From Granulicella sp. (GTDB lineage Bacteria > Acidobacteriota > Terriglobia > Terriglobales > Acidobacteriaceae), in the NCBI GenBank assembly GCA_003133205.1, contig PKWK01000167.1:1-29785 (forward strand): a stretch of 29,785 nucleotides of DNA, in the 5' to 3' direction. Positions 7,938-15,458 of this stretch are shown here, piece after piece (position 1 is the first letter of the stretch; the number at the start of each line of letters is the position of its first letter). Made by a program: the position numbers and the translations under genes. The notes below the pieces were generated by a model that worked only from the letters and a program-made list of their open reading frames with translations, was not told the DNA's origin and searched no databases.

Positions 7938-9098
7938 ATGACTGGGGTAATGATGACGATGCGATGGACGAGGATTATGCTGCTATCCATGATGACTACT
8001 CTCGGAGCACACGGCGCGATGGCGGCGGTTGCGGTTACGAAGGCTGATTTTGGCAAACTGCCCGATGGCAAAGCCGTTGATGTTTACACAGTGAAGAACG
8101 CCGATCTTGAGGTGCGCATTACGACCTATGGCGCGCGCATCGTCTCGCTGAAGACGAAGGACCGCGACGGCAAGGTGGGCGACGTGGTGCTGGGATACAA
8201 CTCGGTGGACGGATACGTGGCCGAGGGGACGACCAAGACCTATTTTGGGGCGATTGTCGGGCGGTACGGGAATCGGATTCGCGGCGGGAAGTTTTCCGTC
8301 GACGGCAAGACCTACCAGATTCCGCCGAACAACAATGGCAACGCGCTGCACGGCGGCCCGCACGGCTTCGACGACCAGATGTGGACGGGCAAGGCGCTGC
8401 CGGATGGCGTGGAGATGTTGCTGATTTCGAAGGACGGCGATATGGGATTTCCGGGAACGCTGACCGTGCATGTGCGTTACACGCTGGTGGGGAGTGCAGT
8501 GCGCATCAACTACTCGGCGACGACGGACAAGCCGACGGTGACGAATATTACGAACCACTCCTACTTCAACCTGTCGGGCGAAGGGTCGGGGACGATTCTC
8601 GATGAGGTACTCCAGATCAATGCGGACGGATATACGCCGGTGGATGCGGGACTGATTCCGGTGGGCGGAGTGAAGCCGGTGGCGGGAACGCCGTTCGACT
8701 TCCGCAAGCCTACGGTGATCGGCGCGCGGATCGAGGAGCCGAATGAGCAGTTGAAGCTCGGCGGCGGTTACGACCACAACTGGGTGTTGAACGGGGCGGG
8801 AGCAGGGAAAAACCAGCCCGGCGAGATGAAGGTTGCGGCCAAGGTCTATGACCCGAAGTCGGGACGCGTGTTGACTGTGTCGACGACGCAGCCGGGCGTG
8901 CAGTTCTACACCGGCAACTTCCTGGATGGCTCGTTCACGGGCAAGTCGGGCGTGAAGTATACGAAGCGAACGGGCTTCTGCCTGGAGACGCAGCACTATC
9001 CGGATTCGCCGAATCAGCCGGAGTTTCCGACCACCCTGCTGAAGCCGGGCGAGACGCTGCATACGGAGACGGTGTTCGCCTTCGCAACGCAGAAGTAG
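7938..9098 (+). CDS. secreted aldose 1-epimerase (mutarotase)
   Basis: Interconverts alpha and beta anomers of aldoses such as galactose and glucose. The galactose mutarotase fold is shown by TTYGARIVSLKTKDRDGK, GRYGNRIRGGKF, NALHGGPHGFDDQ (substrate-binding His), NITNHSYFNLSG (catalytic His) and a late glutamate in GFCLETQHYPDSPNQPEFP (catalytic base). These are the GalM signatures in order. ATG 7938 follows GAGG by 7 bases; in-frame ATGs at 7950, 7953 and 7959 are alternatives. Starting at 7938 gives 386 residues with a signal peptide ending about HGAMA, so the enzyme is exported. A TAG stop is followed by two hairpin repeats. The neighbouring secreted hydrolases suggest a role in extracytoplasmic sugar use. 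Confidence 0.94.
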   Translation: MTGVMMTMRWTRIMLLSMMTTLGAHGAMAAVAVTKADFGKLPDGKAVDVYTVKNADLEVRITTYGARIVSLKTKDRDGKVGDVVLGYNSVDGYVAEGTTKTYFGAIVGRYGNRIRGGKFSVDGKTYQIPPNNNGNALHGGPHGFDDQMWTGKALPDGVEMLLISKDGDMGFPGTLTVHVRYTLVGSAVRINYSATTDKPTVTNITNHSYFNLSGEGSGTILDEVLQINADGYTPVDAGLIPVGGVKPVAGTPFDFRKPTVIGARIEEPNEQLKLGGGYDHNWVLNGAGAGKNQPGEMKVAAKVYDPKSGRVLTVSTTQPGVQFYTGNFLDGSFTGKSGVKYTKRTGFCLETQHYPDSPNQPEFPTTLLKPGETLHTETVFAFATQK

Positions 9099-9122
9099 AG
9101 CCAAATCTCTTGGGCTGTTGTT

Positions 9123-9158
9123 CTTGCTTCTGAGATAGGCCCGGACTTTAGTCCGGGC
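9123..9158 (+). repeat. dispersed hairpin repeat, copy 1 (TTTA loop)
   Basis: CTTGCTTCTGAGATAGG is followed by a perfect 8-base stem GCCCGGAC / GTCCGGGC with loop TTTA. The reverse complement of the whole 36-base unit recurs at 19801-19836 with matched changes in both arms. It lies 25 bases after the epimerase stop codon. There is no T-tract, so it does not look like a classic terminator. Confidence 0.8.
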
Positions 9159-9178
9159 AACACCGCGGCTGAAAAACA

Positions 9179-9194
9179 AGGGGCTTTAGCCCCT
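9179..9194 (+). repeat. hairpin with TTTA loop
   Basis: AGGGGC and GCCCCT are perfect 6-base arms with loop TTTA, the same loop as the hairpin 20 bases upstream. Probably a related element placed in tandem. Confidence 0.6.
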
Positions 9195-9326
9195 GGGACA
9201 GCATTAAATCGTGGGCAGGGTGTCCATGCGGGGAGCGTATGAAGTCGACGAAGAGACCCAGAAATAGGAGTCGAGCCGCTTTTTCGGCGGGTGGCCCATG
9301 TCTCATGGTTCGCCATCAATTGAATT

Positions 9327-9358
9327 GGGTGCCCCACATCTCGATTTTGAGGTGTGGG
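9327..9358 (-). repeat. hairpin plus GGGGCACCC tag repeat (minus orientation)
   Basis: Read on the minus strand, arms CCCACACCTC and GAGATGTGGG (one mismatch) close a short loop and are followed directly by GCACCC. The same GAGATGTGGGGCACCC string occurs at 11475-11489 on the plus strand. Confidence 0.7.
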
Positions 9359-9398
9359 ATGGAAGGAATTTCAGCAGGGACCTCGAGGGGTAGAAATC

Positions 9399-10028
9399 TT
9401 AACAGATCCTATCCACCGGCGCTGCGACTTCATCGCCTGCGGCAGCGAACACCACATGTACTACCACGCCCCGCTCTCGAAACTGACAAAGAATGTACCG
9501 TGCTTCGTCCCGGTGCGTCATCATGTGCGACTCCACCAATCGGAAAACCTCGTTCGCATAATTGATGATCGTTTGTCGATCCGCTACTAGACGCTCCGGT
9601 GTCAAATTGAAGGCATATTTCTCGGGAGACCCGCGGTGGAGCTTATCGCCACAGATACCGTTCAATTTCTGTAGGTTGGCCTTTGTCAGATACGGTGCGT
9701 CGATCTCGTCCAAATGGACTCTGCCTTTCGTAACGGTCATCGTCTTTGGCTTTGGGTAGAAGTCTTGATGCAGCCCGCCGAGTTGCCTCACTAGCACATC
9801 CGCCGACCATGCCTTTTGAAACTTTGGGGCCTGTAGTTCCTTGAGGTATGCGTGCGCGATAACGCACGCATAGGAAATGCATTCACAGATGATGCGAAGC
9901 TGCAGAAAACAAAATTCGTGTGCCAGCGGTCCGTTGAGTGCAGTTCGACCGCTCAACACGTCTTCAATCGTATACAGACGCTCTTTGATCTCCTGCATCA
10001 AGTCCGTGTACCTTGGGTCTTGTTTCAT
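9399..10028 (-). CDS. protein of unknown function, probably acquired
   Basis: A 209-residue protein without signal peptide or clear membrane segment. I do not recognise a domain. The N-terminal third looks helical (QEIKERLYTIEDVL) with a cysteine-containing hydrophobic stretch (LRIICECISYACVIAHAYL, about residues 43-61). The middle has KLNGICGDKLHRGSPEKY, and the end is hydrophobic (GVVVHVVFAAAGDEVAAPV). ATG 10028 was chosen because AGGAG lies 9 bases upstream; a GTG at 10052 would add 8 residues. Base composition is visibly less GC-rich and its codon use differs from neighbours. It is flanked by hairpin repeats and a gene remnant. Together this suggests horizontal acquisition. Confidence 0.7.
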   Translation of the reverse strand: MKQDPRYTDLMQEIKERLYTIEDVLSGRTALNGPLAHEFCFLQLRIICECISYACVIAHAYLKELQAPKFQKAWSADVLVRQLGGLHQDFYPKPKTMTVTKGRVHLDEIDAPYLTKANLQKLNGICGDKLHRGSPEKYAFNLTPERLVADRQTIINYANEVFRLVESHMMTHRDEARYILCQFRERGVVVHVVFAAAGDEVAAPVDRIC

Positions 10029-10049
10029 CGAAACGCTCTCCTGTGCGGA

Positions 10050-10060
10050 CACTTAAAGTG
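10050..10060. promoter_or_regulatory. small palindrome upstream of the unknown gene
   Basis: CACTTAAAGTG has perfect 5-base arms around one base, 22 bases upstream of the ATG at 10028, followed by an AT-rich run. It could be part of an operator or promoter; support is position and symmetry only. Confidence 0.25.
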
Positions 10061-10096
10061 CTTTAAATCCCGCTTCCTGAAACAATCAGCGATTTT

Positions 10097-10162
10097 CTAT
10101 CCTTGCAATTTGCGGGCGAGGTCTTCGGCGAGGAGCTTGGCGAGGAAGCGACCGCCCGTGAT
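10097..10162 (-). pseudogene. decayed C-terminal end of a ypdA-like gene
   Basis: Minus-strand codons ending at TAG (10097-10099) encode GRFLAKLLAEDLARKLQG, which aligns with the C-terminus of the intact reductase about 300 bases upstream (GRFHGKLIAEDLKRRLKL). The DNA also matches (GAGGTCTTCGGCGA shared). Two codons upstream the frame meets a TGA, and no upstream part of the gene is visible. Best reading: the remains of a duplicated or replaced reductase gene, cut by insertion of repeats or the neighbouring foreign gene. Chance similarity is less likely, as both position and frame agree. Confidence 0.5.
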
Positions 10163-10264
10163 CAATGGTCAGCCGCGCCGCTTGACAGGCACGATATAAT
10201 CGAAGATAGACAATAAGGAGGAGCGCGGCGTTTTGCCTGGCCCTCCTGAGTCATTGGGTGACCA

Positions 10265-10390
10265 TAAATCATTTGTTTTGAGGATCTTGTCAATAACTCG
10301 TTTAGATGGAAGATCTTGCGCGGGATGGTGCAGGCTAAGTCGTTTGTTGTCAGGATTATGACGATTTAGATAGGGGGGAGGGGATGGGGG
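10265..10390 (-). repeat. C-rich tract and two ~24-base repeat units after ypdA-like gene
   Basis: On the minus strand, starting 6 bases after the reductase stop codon: a C-rich tract (10371-10390), TATCTA, then a unit at 10336-10357 (AATCCTGACAACAAACGACT and two more bases, TA) and a second at 10265-10288 (AAGATCCTCAAAACAAATGA followed by TTTA). The same arrangement follows the DUF3999 gene at 16859-16941. The 10172-10264 stretch in front shows nothing I can interpret. Confidence 0.55.
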
Positions 10391-10396
10391 CAGAAC

Positions 10397-11407
10397 CTAC
10401 AGCTTCAGTCTGCGCTTGAGGTCTTCGGCGATGAGCTTGCCGTGGAAGCGGCCGTTCTCGATGAAGATTTCGTTGGTGCGCTCGCCGGCGACGATGACTC
10501 CGCCGAGGTAGATGCCGGGGACGTTCGACTCGAGCGTGGCCTGATCGCAAACCGGGCAGCGGTCATTGGCTTCGTCGAGCTTCACGCCGAGGCGCTCGAT
10601 GAAGTCGAAGTCGGGGTGGTAGCCGGTGAGGGCGAAGACGAAGTGATTGGCGATGGTCACATCGCCGTTGGGTGTGGCGATGGTGACGTCGTCCTCGGTG
10701 ATGTTGGTGACGTTGCTTGAGAAGTGGGCGGCGATTTCGCCGTTCTTGATGCGGTTGCTGATGTCGGGCAGGATCCAGTACTTCACATGGCGGTGCATCT
10801 CGGCGCCGCGATGGACGAGGGTGACGCGCGCGCCGTGACGCCAGAGGTCGAGCGCCGCGATGGCCGCGGAATTCTTGCCGCCGATGACGACGACATCGAG
10901 GGCGTAGTAGGGGTGGGGCTCGTGGTAGTAGTGCTTGACCTTGCTGAGGTCCTCGCCGGGAATACCGAGGTAGTTGGGCAGGTCGTAGTAGCCGGTGGCG
11001 ATGACGAGTTTGCGCGCGCGATGGACGATGGGCCGGGCGAAGCGATCTGTTGTGTGAACGGCAAAATCACCGTCCGAGCCGGTGACGCGTTCGACCGTTT
11101 CATACTGACGGACATCGAGGGCGTAGTGCTCGGCAACCTTGCGGTAGTACTCGAGCGCCTCGTTGCGGTTGGGCTTCTGGTTGGGGCTGGAGAAGGGCAT
11201 GTCGCCGATCTCGAGCAGCTCCGGCGTGGTGAAGAATGTCATGTGCGCGGGGTAGTGGAAGAGCGAGTTGCAGAGGCAGCCCTTGTCGACCAGCACCGAA
11301 GTGAAGCCCGCGCGCTGGGCCTCGATCGCACAGGCCATGCCCGTGGGGCCGGCTCCAATGACGAGCAGATCGTAGATAGGAAGCTCAGTTTGCGGGGGAA
11401 GGCCCAT
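10397..11407 (-). CDS. ypdA: YpdA-family NAD(P)H flavin disulfide reductase
   Basis: A 336-residue FAD/NAD(P)H-dependent oxidoreductase. In Firmicutes the YpdA (Bdr) family reduces bacillithiol disulfide; the same role here is inferred. The FAD-binding motif is VIGAGPTGMACAIE (16-29). DKGCLCNSLFHYPAHMTFF (41-59) is the family signature, with Cys44 and Cys46. The NAD(P)H-binding motif is VVIGGKNSAAIAALDL (173-188). The C-terminal part has NVPGIYLGGVI and FIENGRFHGKLI. The thioredoxin-reductase CxxC is absent at the usual place, as in YpdA, but a CPVC (284-287) occurs where Firmicute members have none that I recall. ATG 11407 gives the expected start. A decayed copy of its 3' end lies downstream. 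Confidence 0.88.
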   Translation of the reverse strand: MGLPPQTELPIYDLLVIGAGPTGMACAIEAQRAGFTSVLVDKGCLCNSLFHYPAHMTFFTTPELLEIGDMPFSSPNQKPNRNEALEYYRKVAEHYALDVRQYETVERVTGSDGDFAVHTTDRFARPIVHRARKLVIATGYYDLPNYLGIPGEDLSKVKHYYHEPHPYYALDVVVIGGKNSAAIAALDLWRHGARVTLVHRGAEMHRHVKYWILPDISNRIKNGEIAAHFSSNVTNITEDDVTIATPNGDVTIANHFVFALTGYHPDFDFIERLGVKLDEANDRCPVCDQATLESNVPGIYLGGVIVAGERTNEIFIENGRFHGKLIAEDLKRRLKL

Positions 11408-11438
11408 AGTTCGATTCTACCCAAGTTAGACAAGGCGG

Positions 11439-11490
11439 TTCGCGCGGCGCGAATAACCCAACATCTCAGAAGCGAGATGTGGGGCACCCG
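11439..11490 (+). repeat. paired hairpins with GGGGCACCC tag
   Basis: First hairpin TTCGCG / CGCGAA with a CGG loop (11439-11453), then ACATCTC / GAGATGT with an AGAAGC loop (11461-11480) running directly into GGGGCACCCG. The same first hairpin (with a TTGG loop) occurs at 17763-17778, also followed by TGGGGCA. The module fills the gap between ypdA and the response regulator gene. Confidence 0.7.
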
Positions 11491-11504
11491 ACCTTGGGGG
11501 AGGG

Positions 11505-12209
11505 CTAGAGTTCGACGAGTTTGTGGGCGATGGAGAACAGGGCTAGCTCGAGTCGTGTGGACACGCCGGTCTTGTCGAACACATTCGACAGGTGGCGCTT
11601 GACCGTTTCCTCGCTGATGGAGAACTGCTTCGCGATGTCGCGGTTGCTGCATCCTTCTACGATGCAGGTCACGACTTCGAGTTCCCTGGGCGTGAGGCCG
11701 TAGGTCTTGCGTTCCGGCACTGCGGCGGCCTGCGCCTGCAGCCCTTGGAGAGCCTTCAGAAGGTTCGCGACACGCTCGCCGCCGATCCAGTAGTCGCCGC
11801 CGAGCACAGCGCGGAGGGCCTGGGCAAGGTCGCCGACGACTGAATCCTTCAGCACGATGCCGCGCGCGCCGATCTGGAGCGCCTCGATGATCTGCTGCGT
11901 CGAAATTGTGCTGGTCAGAAGCACAATCTTCACCCGCGGCGATTTGGTCATGATGGCGCGCATGGCCTCAAGGCCGGGAAGCCGGGGCATCGCGACGTCG
12001 AGCAGGAGGATGTCGGGCTCGAGTTCTAGTGTCTGCGTGATGGCGTCATCGCCGTCCTCGGCCTCGCCGACCACTTCAAAGCCCGGCTGGTTGAGGAGCA
12101 TGTTCTTCACGCCGAAGCGGACTACGGGATGATCGTCAGCAACGACGATGCGTATGGTTGCCAGACCTGCAGAGGGAGGGGGCGACTTCTTAGTGGATTG
12201 CTGACTCAT
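11505..12209 (-). CDS. NarL/FixJ-family DNA-binding response regulator
   Basis: A 234-residue two-component response regulator. The receiver domain covers about residues 18-140: acidic pair DD (25-26), phospho-acceptor Asp71 in LLLDVAMP, conserved Thr/Ser in LLTSTIS, and Lys121 in VLKDS. A LuxR-type helix-turn-helix follows (LTPRELEVVTCIVEGCSNRD, then EETVKRHLSNVF). ATG 12209 was chosen for its TAGGAG 5 bases upstream; a GTG at 12266 would overlap the promoter side and add 19 residues without receiver homology. It lies 58 bases downstream of the receiver-Hpt gene on the same strand, probably one operon. No histidine kinase is present in the window. Confidence 0.93.
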   Translation of the reverse strand: MSQQSTKKSPPPSAGLATIRIVVADDHPVVRFGVKNMLLNQPGFEVVGEAEDGDDAITQTLELEPDILLLDVAMPRLPGLEAMRAIMTKSPRVKIVLLTSTISTQQIIEALQIGARGIVLKDSVVGDLAQALRAVLGGDYWIGGERVANLLKALQGLQAQAAAVPERKTYGLTPRELEVVTCIVEGCSNRDIAKQFSISEETVKRHLSNVFDKTGVSTRLELALFSIAHKLVEL

Positions 12210-12267
12210 TGCGGCTCCTACGGACATTGCCGAAACCTCGCACAGCACGGCTGAGGTATGGGTCACC

Positions 12268-13194
12268 TCAGACGCGTGACCTCAGCATACGCTCAAGGCG
12301 GTCGCATGCAGCGGATAGCTCATCTAGAGAGTTAACGTCTTGTGCGTCCCCCGCTTCGGTGGATTCGAGGTCGCCGGACTCCAACTCTGCCGCCATGCGG
12401 TGCAACTCGGTGGCGCCGAGCATTCCGCAGCCTCCCTTGATCGAATGCGCCTCGCGAATGAATCGTGCCTTATCGTGCGCGGCCACAAGTCTGCGCATCC
12501 CCGCGATACGCTCGCGCGCATCGTTCAAGCACATCGAGTACATCTCAAGGAGTTGCTGCGGCGGCATGGAAGCTGCAAGCTGTTGATAGATTTTCTCGTT
12601 GAGTATGGGATTGCCGGGCGTACCATCGGCGGCGACAGCTTCCGGAGATCGCATCTCGTGCACCTGAGTATCCATACTCCTCTTGGATGCTCGTTTGGGC
12701 GCCGACGCAGAGGGCGCAGATGCCGAGATCGACACCAGTTTTGGCTTGGACTGCAACGCGCTGGCCGGACCGGAAACGACCACCCACTTCTCGCTTTTTG
12801 CCGGGGTGTTTATCGCTTCCGGGGTAGGATTCCGCGATCTCAGAGCGGCTGCAACCTTTTGCATTCGGAAGGGCTTCATGAGAAATCCATCGAAGTGCGA
12901 GATTGCTTTCTCGGCGGGCTGGCTTCCACTCATCGCGAGGAGAAGCGTCGCCGGGCCGCACGCGCGGCGGAGTTTGCCGGCCAGCCTGGCACCGGTTGTG
13001 CCGGGCATCTGCACATCGGTGAGGACGAGGTCTGGGGCGGAGGTTCCCTGGCGGAGTAGCACGAGCGCGGCCTCTCCCGATTCAGCGGACTGAACGGCGT
13101 AGCCTTCGGCCTCCAGCAGCACGCTGAGCAGTTCGCGGCTCATCGGGTCGTCGTCGACGACCAGCACGCGTGTCGGGATGGGTTGCGGCGTCAT
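12268..13194 (-). CDS. receiver-Hpt phosphorelay protein
   Basis: A 308-residue protein joining an N-terminal receiver domain (1-118; DDD at 14-16, phospho-acceptor Asp60 in LTDVQMP, Lys107 in LMKPF) to a C-terminal histidine phosphotransfer domain (about 198-305; His250 in AHSIKGGCGMLGA). A roughly 75-residue serine/alanine/lysine-rich linker separates them. There is no kinase core and no DNA-binding domain, so it probably relays phosphate between an unlinked hybrid kinase and a response regulator, plausibly the NarL-type regulator encoded next. ATG 13194 gives MTPQPIPTRVLVVDDD; a TTG at 13218 would add 8 residues. Divergent from the DUF2339 gene. Confidence 0.88.
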   Translation of the reverse strand: MTPQPIPTRVLVVDDDPMSRELLSVLLEAEGYAVQSAESGEAALVLLRQGTSAPDLVLTDVQMPGTTGARLAGKLRRACGPATLLLAMSGSQPAEKAISHFDGFLMKPFRMQKVAAALRSRNPTPEAINTPAKSEKWVVVSGPASALQSKPKLVSISASAPSASAPKRASKRSMDTQVHEMRSPEAVAADGTPGNPILNEKIYQQLAASMPPQQLLEMYSMCLNDARERIAGMRRLVAAHDKARFIREAHSIKGGCGMLGATELHRMAAELESGDLESTEAGDAQDVNSLDELSAACDRLERMLRSRV

Positions 13195-13289
13195 TGTGCC
13201 GAGAAGACTATCAGGCAACGCATCCGAGTGCCACTCGACCGAATGGATTCGCGTGACCCGGCGGTGGCATAGGCGTTAGAGTGGTGGCC

Positions 13290-15458
13290 ATGGAACGCGA
13301 CGACGATGCGGAACATCGGAGCAGTGGTGAGGGGAGTGAAGGCCGCTCCCAGGTAGCGGCTCTTGAGGAGCGGGTCGCGCGGCTCGAACTTGAACTCGCT
13401 CGAGTCCAGCGCCAGATTGCCGCTGGGGCGGAAGCTCCGGCACCTGTTGTGCGTGCTGCTCCTGCGCCACCACCGCCTCCTCCGATGCCGGTCTCGCCGG
13501 CGCCGACAGAAGGCCCAACCAGTGCCCAGCGCCTGGTGTCCGAGGCTCGGGCTCGTGCCGCGTATCACCCGCCAGCGGCGCCGGTGGGCGACTCTCGCGG
13601 CTCGTTCGAGAGTCGTCTCGGCTCGCAGATCTTCAATCGCATCGCGATTGTGCTGCTGTTGATCGGGACGGCGTATGGGTTGAAGCTGGCGGTGGACCGC
13701 GGACTGATTGGGCCGACGGGGCGCGTGATTGTGGGCCTGATTGCTGGCGCCGGCCTGGTTGTGTGGTCGGAGCGGTTTCGTCACAAAGGCTTCGCGGGCT
13801 TCTCATATTCGCTGAAGGCGCTCGGCAGCGGCGTGCTGTATCTCACGCTGTGGGCGGCCTTCCAACTTTTCCACCTGCTGCCCGCGCCGGCGGCACTCGC
13901 GCTGATGCTGCTGGTGACCGCTTGGAACGCTTACATGGCGTGGGCGCAGGATTCGGAGTTGCTGGCAGCGTACGCGCTCGCTGGCGGCTTCGCCACGCCT
14001 TTGCTGGTGTCGACCGGCGGCAACCACGAGATATTCCTCTTTACCTACCTGCTCGCCATCGACCTCGCTATCATCGCGCTGGTCCGGTTGAAGATCTGGC
14101 CACGGCTGCTGCTGGGCGCGTTCCCGCTTACCGTGGTGTTCTTCATTGGCTGGTATACGGAGTTTTACGCAGCGAGTGAGTTGACGGTTACTTCCATCTT
14201 CATCCTTCTGTTTGGTGTCGCCTTCGGCAGCGTACCTGTGCGACGCCCGGTGGTCGATGCGGCCGCGCCCGCGCCGCGTTTCCTGCCGCTCGCGACCGTG
14301 CTTGAAGACCTGCTACTGCCAATCGCCAACGCCGCCTTCGTTGCGCTTGCGTTCTACTCGGTGCTGCAGGACTCGGGCCATCACGACCTGCTTCCATGGA
14401 CGATGATTGTGCTCGCGGCCGCGTATCTGGGCCTGATGCGAGTGCCGCAGACGCGGGCCGCATCGGCGATTCATCTCTCGCTCGCGGTCGTGTTGCTGAC
14501 GATTGCGATTCCGCTGAAGGCGAGTGGCCACTGGATCACGGTGAGCTGGCTGGTCGAAGGGCTGGCGCTGCTGTGGGTCGCGACCAGGCTGGAGCCCGCG
14601 GGGCCGACGGAGGAGCCGTCGGAGACCTACGTCGTGAGCACGCTGCGCTGGCTGGCGTCTTCCGCGCTTCTGCTGGGATTCTGCGGCATCTTCCTGCATC
14701 TTTTCTTTGCGTCACTCCTGGAAACGGATCCGTTTTTCAACTCGAACGCCGCAACTGCATTGACTGGCGTTGCAATCTTCGCGGCGGCGGCATGGCTTGC
14801 CCTGCGCACGAGCAAGGCCGGGAATTTGAAGTGGCTGAAGATCGCCGTCGCGGCGTTTGTCGCGATTGACTTCACGGCCATTCTGCTCGTGCTGCGGGAA
14901 CTGATGGCGCCCGGGTCGCCCGGATTGCATCCGCCGTTCCAGTCGGCCGACTTTGCCACCGCGTTGACGGGTCTGGCGATCTTCGCTGGCGTGATCGCTG
15001 TATTGCTGCGTCTCGCACGAGCCCATCCGGGCGCAGAGGTTTGGATGAATGGCGCGGCGTTGTCGACGATCGCGTTCAATCTGATTGCGGTGCTCACTGG
15101 CGTGCGCGAGATTGAAGCGATCTGGGACAATTCGCCGCCAACGGTTGACTCGGCGCTGCAGCAGGCGGTGGCAATTTCGGCGTTCCTGATGCTGTATGGC
15201 GCGGCGTTGCTGGCGGCTGGCTTCTGGAGACGCAGCGGCTTTCTCCGCTATCAGGCGCTTGTGCTGCTGGTATTCACCATCTTCAAAACGTTTCTCTACG
15301 ACATGCGCAATCTGAGCCAGGGCTACCGGGTGGTCAGCTTTTTGGGGCTGGGTGCGCTGCTGATGGCGATCAGCTTTGCGTATCAGAAAGACTTGCTCCA
15401 TCTGCGTGAGCCGGAGAAAACGCGCAGCAAGGATGCAGGGCCTGAGGACGCCAAATGA
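13290..15458 (+). CDS. DUF2339 polytopic membrane protein
   Basis: A 722-residue inner-membrane protein of the DUF2339 family (function unknown). The N-terminus is cytoplasmic: a coiled coil (about residues 18-44, LEERVARLELELARVQRQI) and a proline/alanine-rich linker, then a conserved segment with GSQIFNRIAIVLLLIGTAYG, where the membrane part starts. About 20 hydrophobic helices follow to near the end, with the typical motif KALGSGVLYLTLWAAF. ATG 13290 was chosen; GTG codons at 13281 and 13284 are alternatives. Its last four bases (ATGA) overlap the DUF3999 gene, a pairing seen widely for these two families, so the products likely work together in the envelope. Confidence 0.9.
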   Translation: MERDDDAEHRSSGEGSEGRSQVAALEERVARLELELARVQRQIAAGAEAPAPVVRAAPAPPPPPPMPVSPAPTEGPTSAQRLVSEARARAAYHPPAAPVGDSRGSFESRLGSQIFNRIAIVLLLIGTAYGLKLAVDRGLIGPTGRVIVGLIAGAGLVVWSERFRHKGFAGFSYSLKALGSGVLYLTLWAAFQLFHLLPAPAALALMLLVTAWNAYMAWAQDSELLAAYALAGGFATPLLVSTGGNHEIFLFTYLLAIDLAIIALVRLKIWPRLLLGAFPLTVVFFIGWYTEFYAASELTVTSIFILLFGVAFGSVPVRRPVVDAAAPAPRFLPLATVLEDLLLPIANAAFVALAFYSVLQDSGHHDLLPWTMIVLAAAYLGLMRVPQTRAASAIHLSLAVVLLTIAIPLKASGHWITVSWLVEGLALLWVATRLEPAGPTEEPSETYVVSTLRWLASSALLLGFCGIFLHLFFASLLETDPFFNSNAATALTGVAIFAAAAWLALRTSKAGNLKWLKIAVAAFVAIDFTAILLVLRELMAPGSPGLHPPFQSADFATALTGLAIFAGVIAVLLRLARAHPGAEVWMNGAALSTIAFNLIAVLTGVREIEAIWDNSPPTVDSALQQAVAISAFLMLYGAALLAAGFWRRSGFLRYQALVLLVFTIFKTFLYDMRNLSQGYRVVSFLGLGALLMAISFAYQKDLLHLREPEKTRSKDAGPEDAK

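Larger units (their letters stand above)
9099..9398. other. 300-base gene-free stretch holding three hairpin repeats
   Basis: No supported gene. It contains the tagged TTTA-loop hairpin at 9123-9158, a second TTTA-loop hairpin at 9179-9194 and the GGGTGCCCC hairpin at 9327-9358. The rest shows no promoter or coding signal that I can defend. Confidence 0.6.

Noticed and set aside
7983..9179. 398-codon minus-strand frame opposite the aldose epimerase
   Set aside because: Antisense to a gene with all GalM motifs; product is low-complexity Arg/His/Leu.
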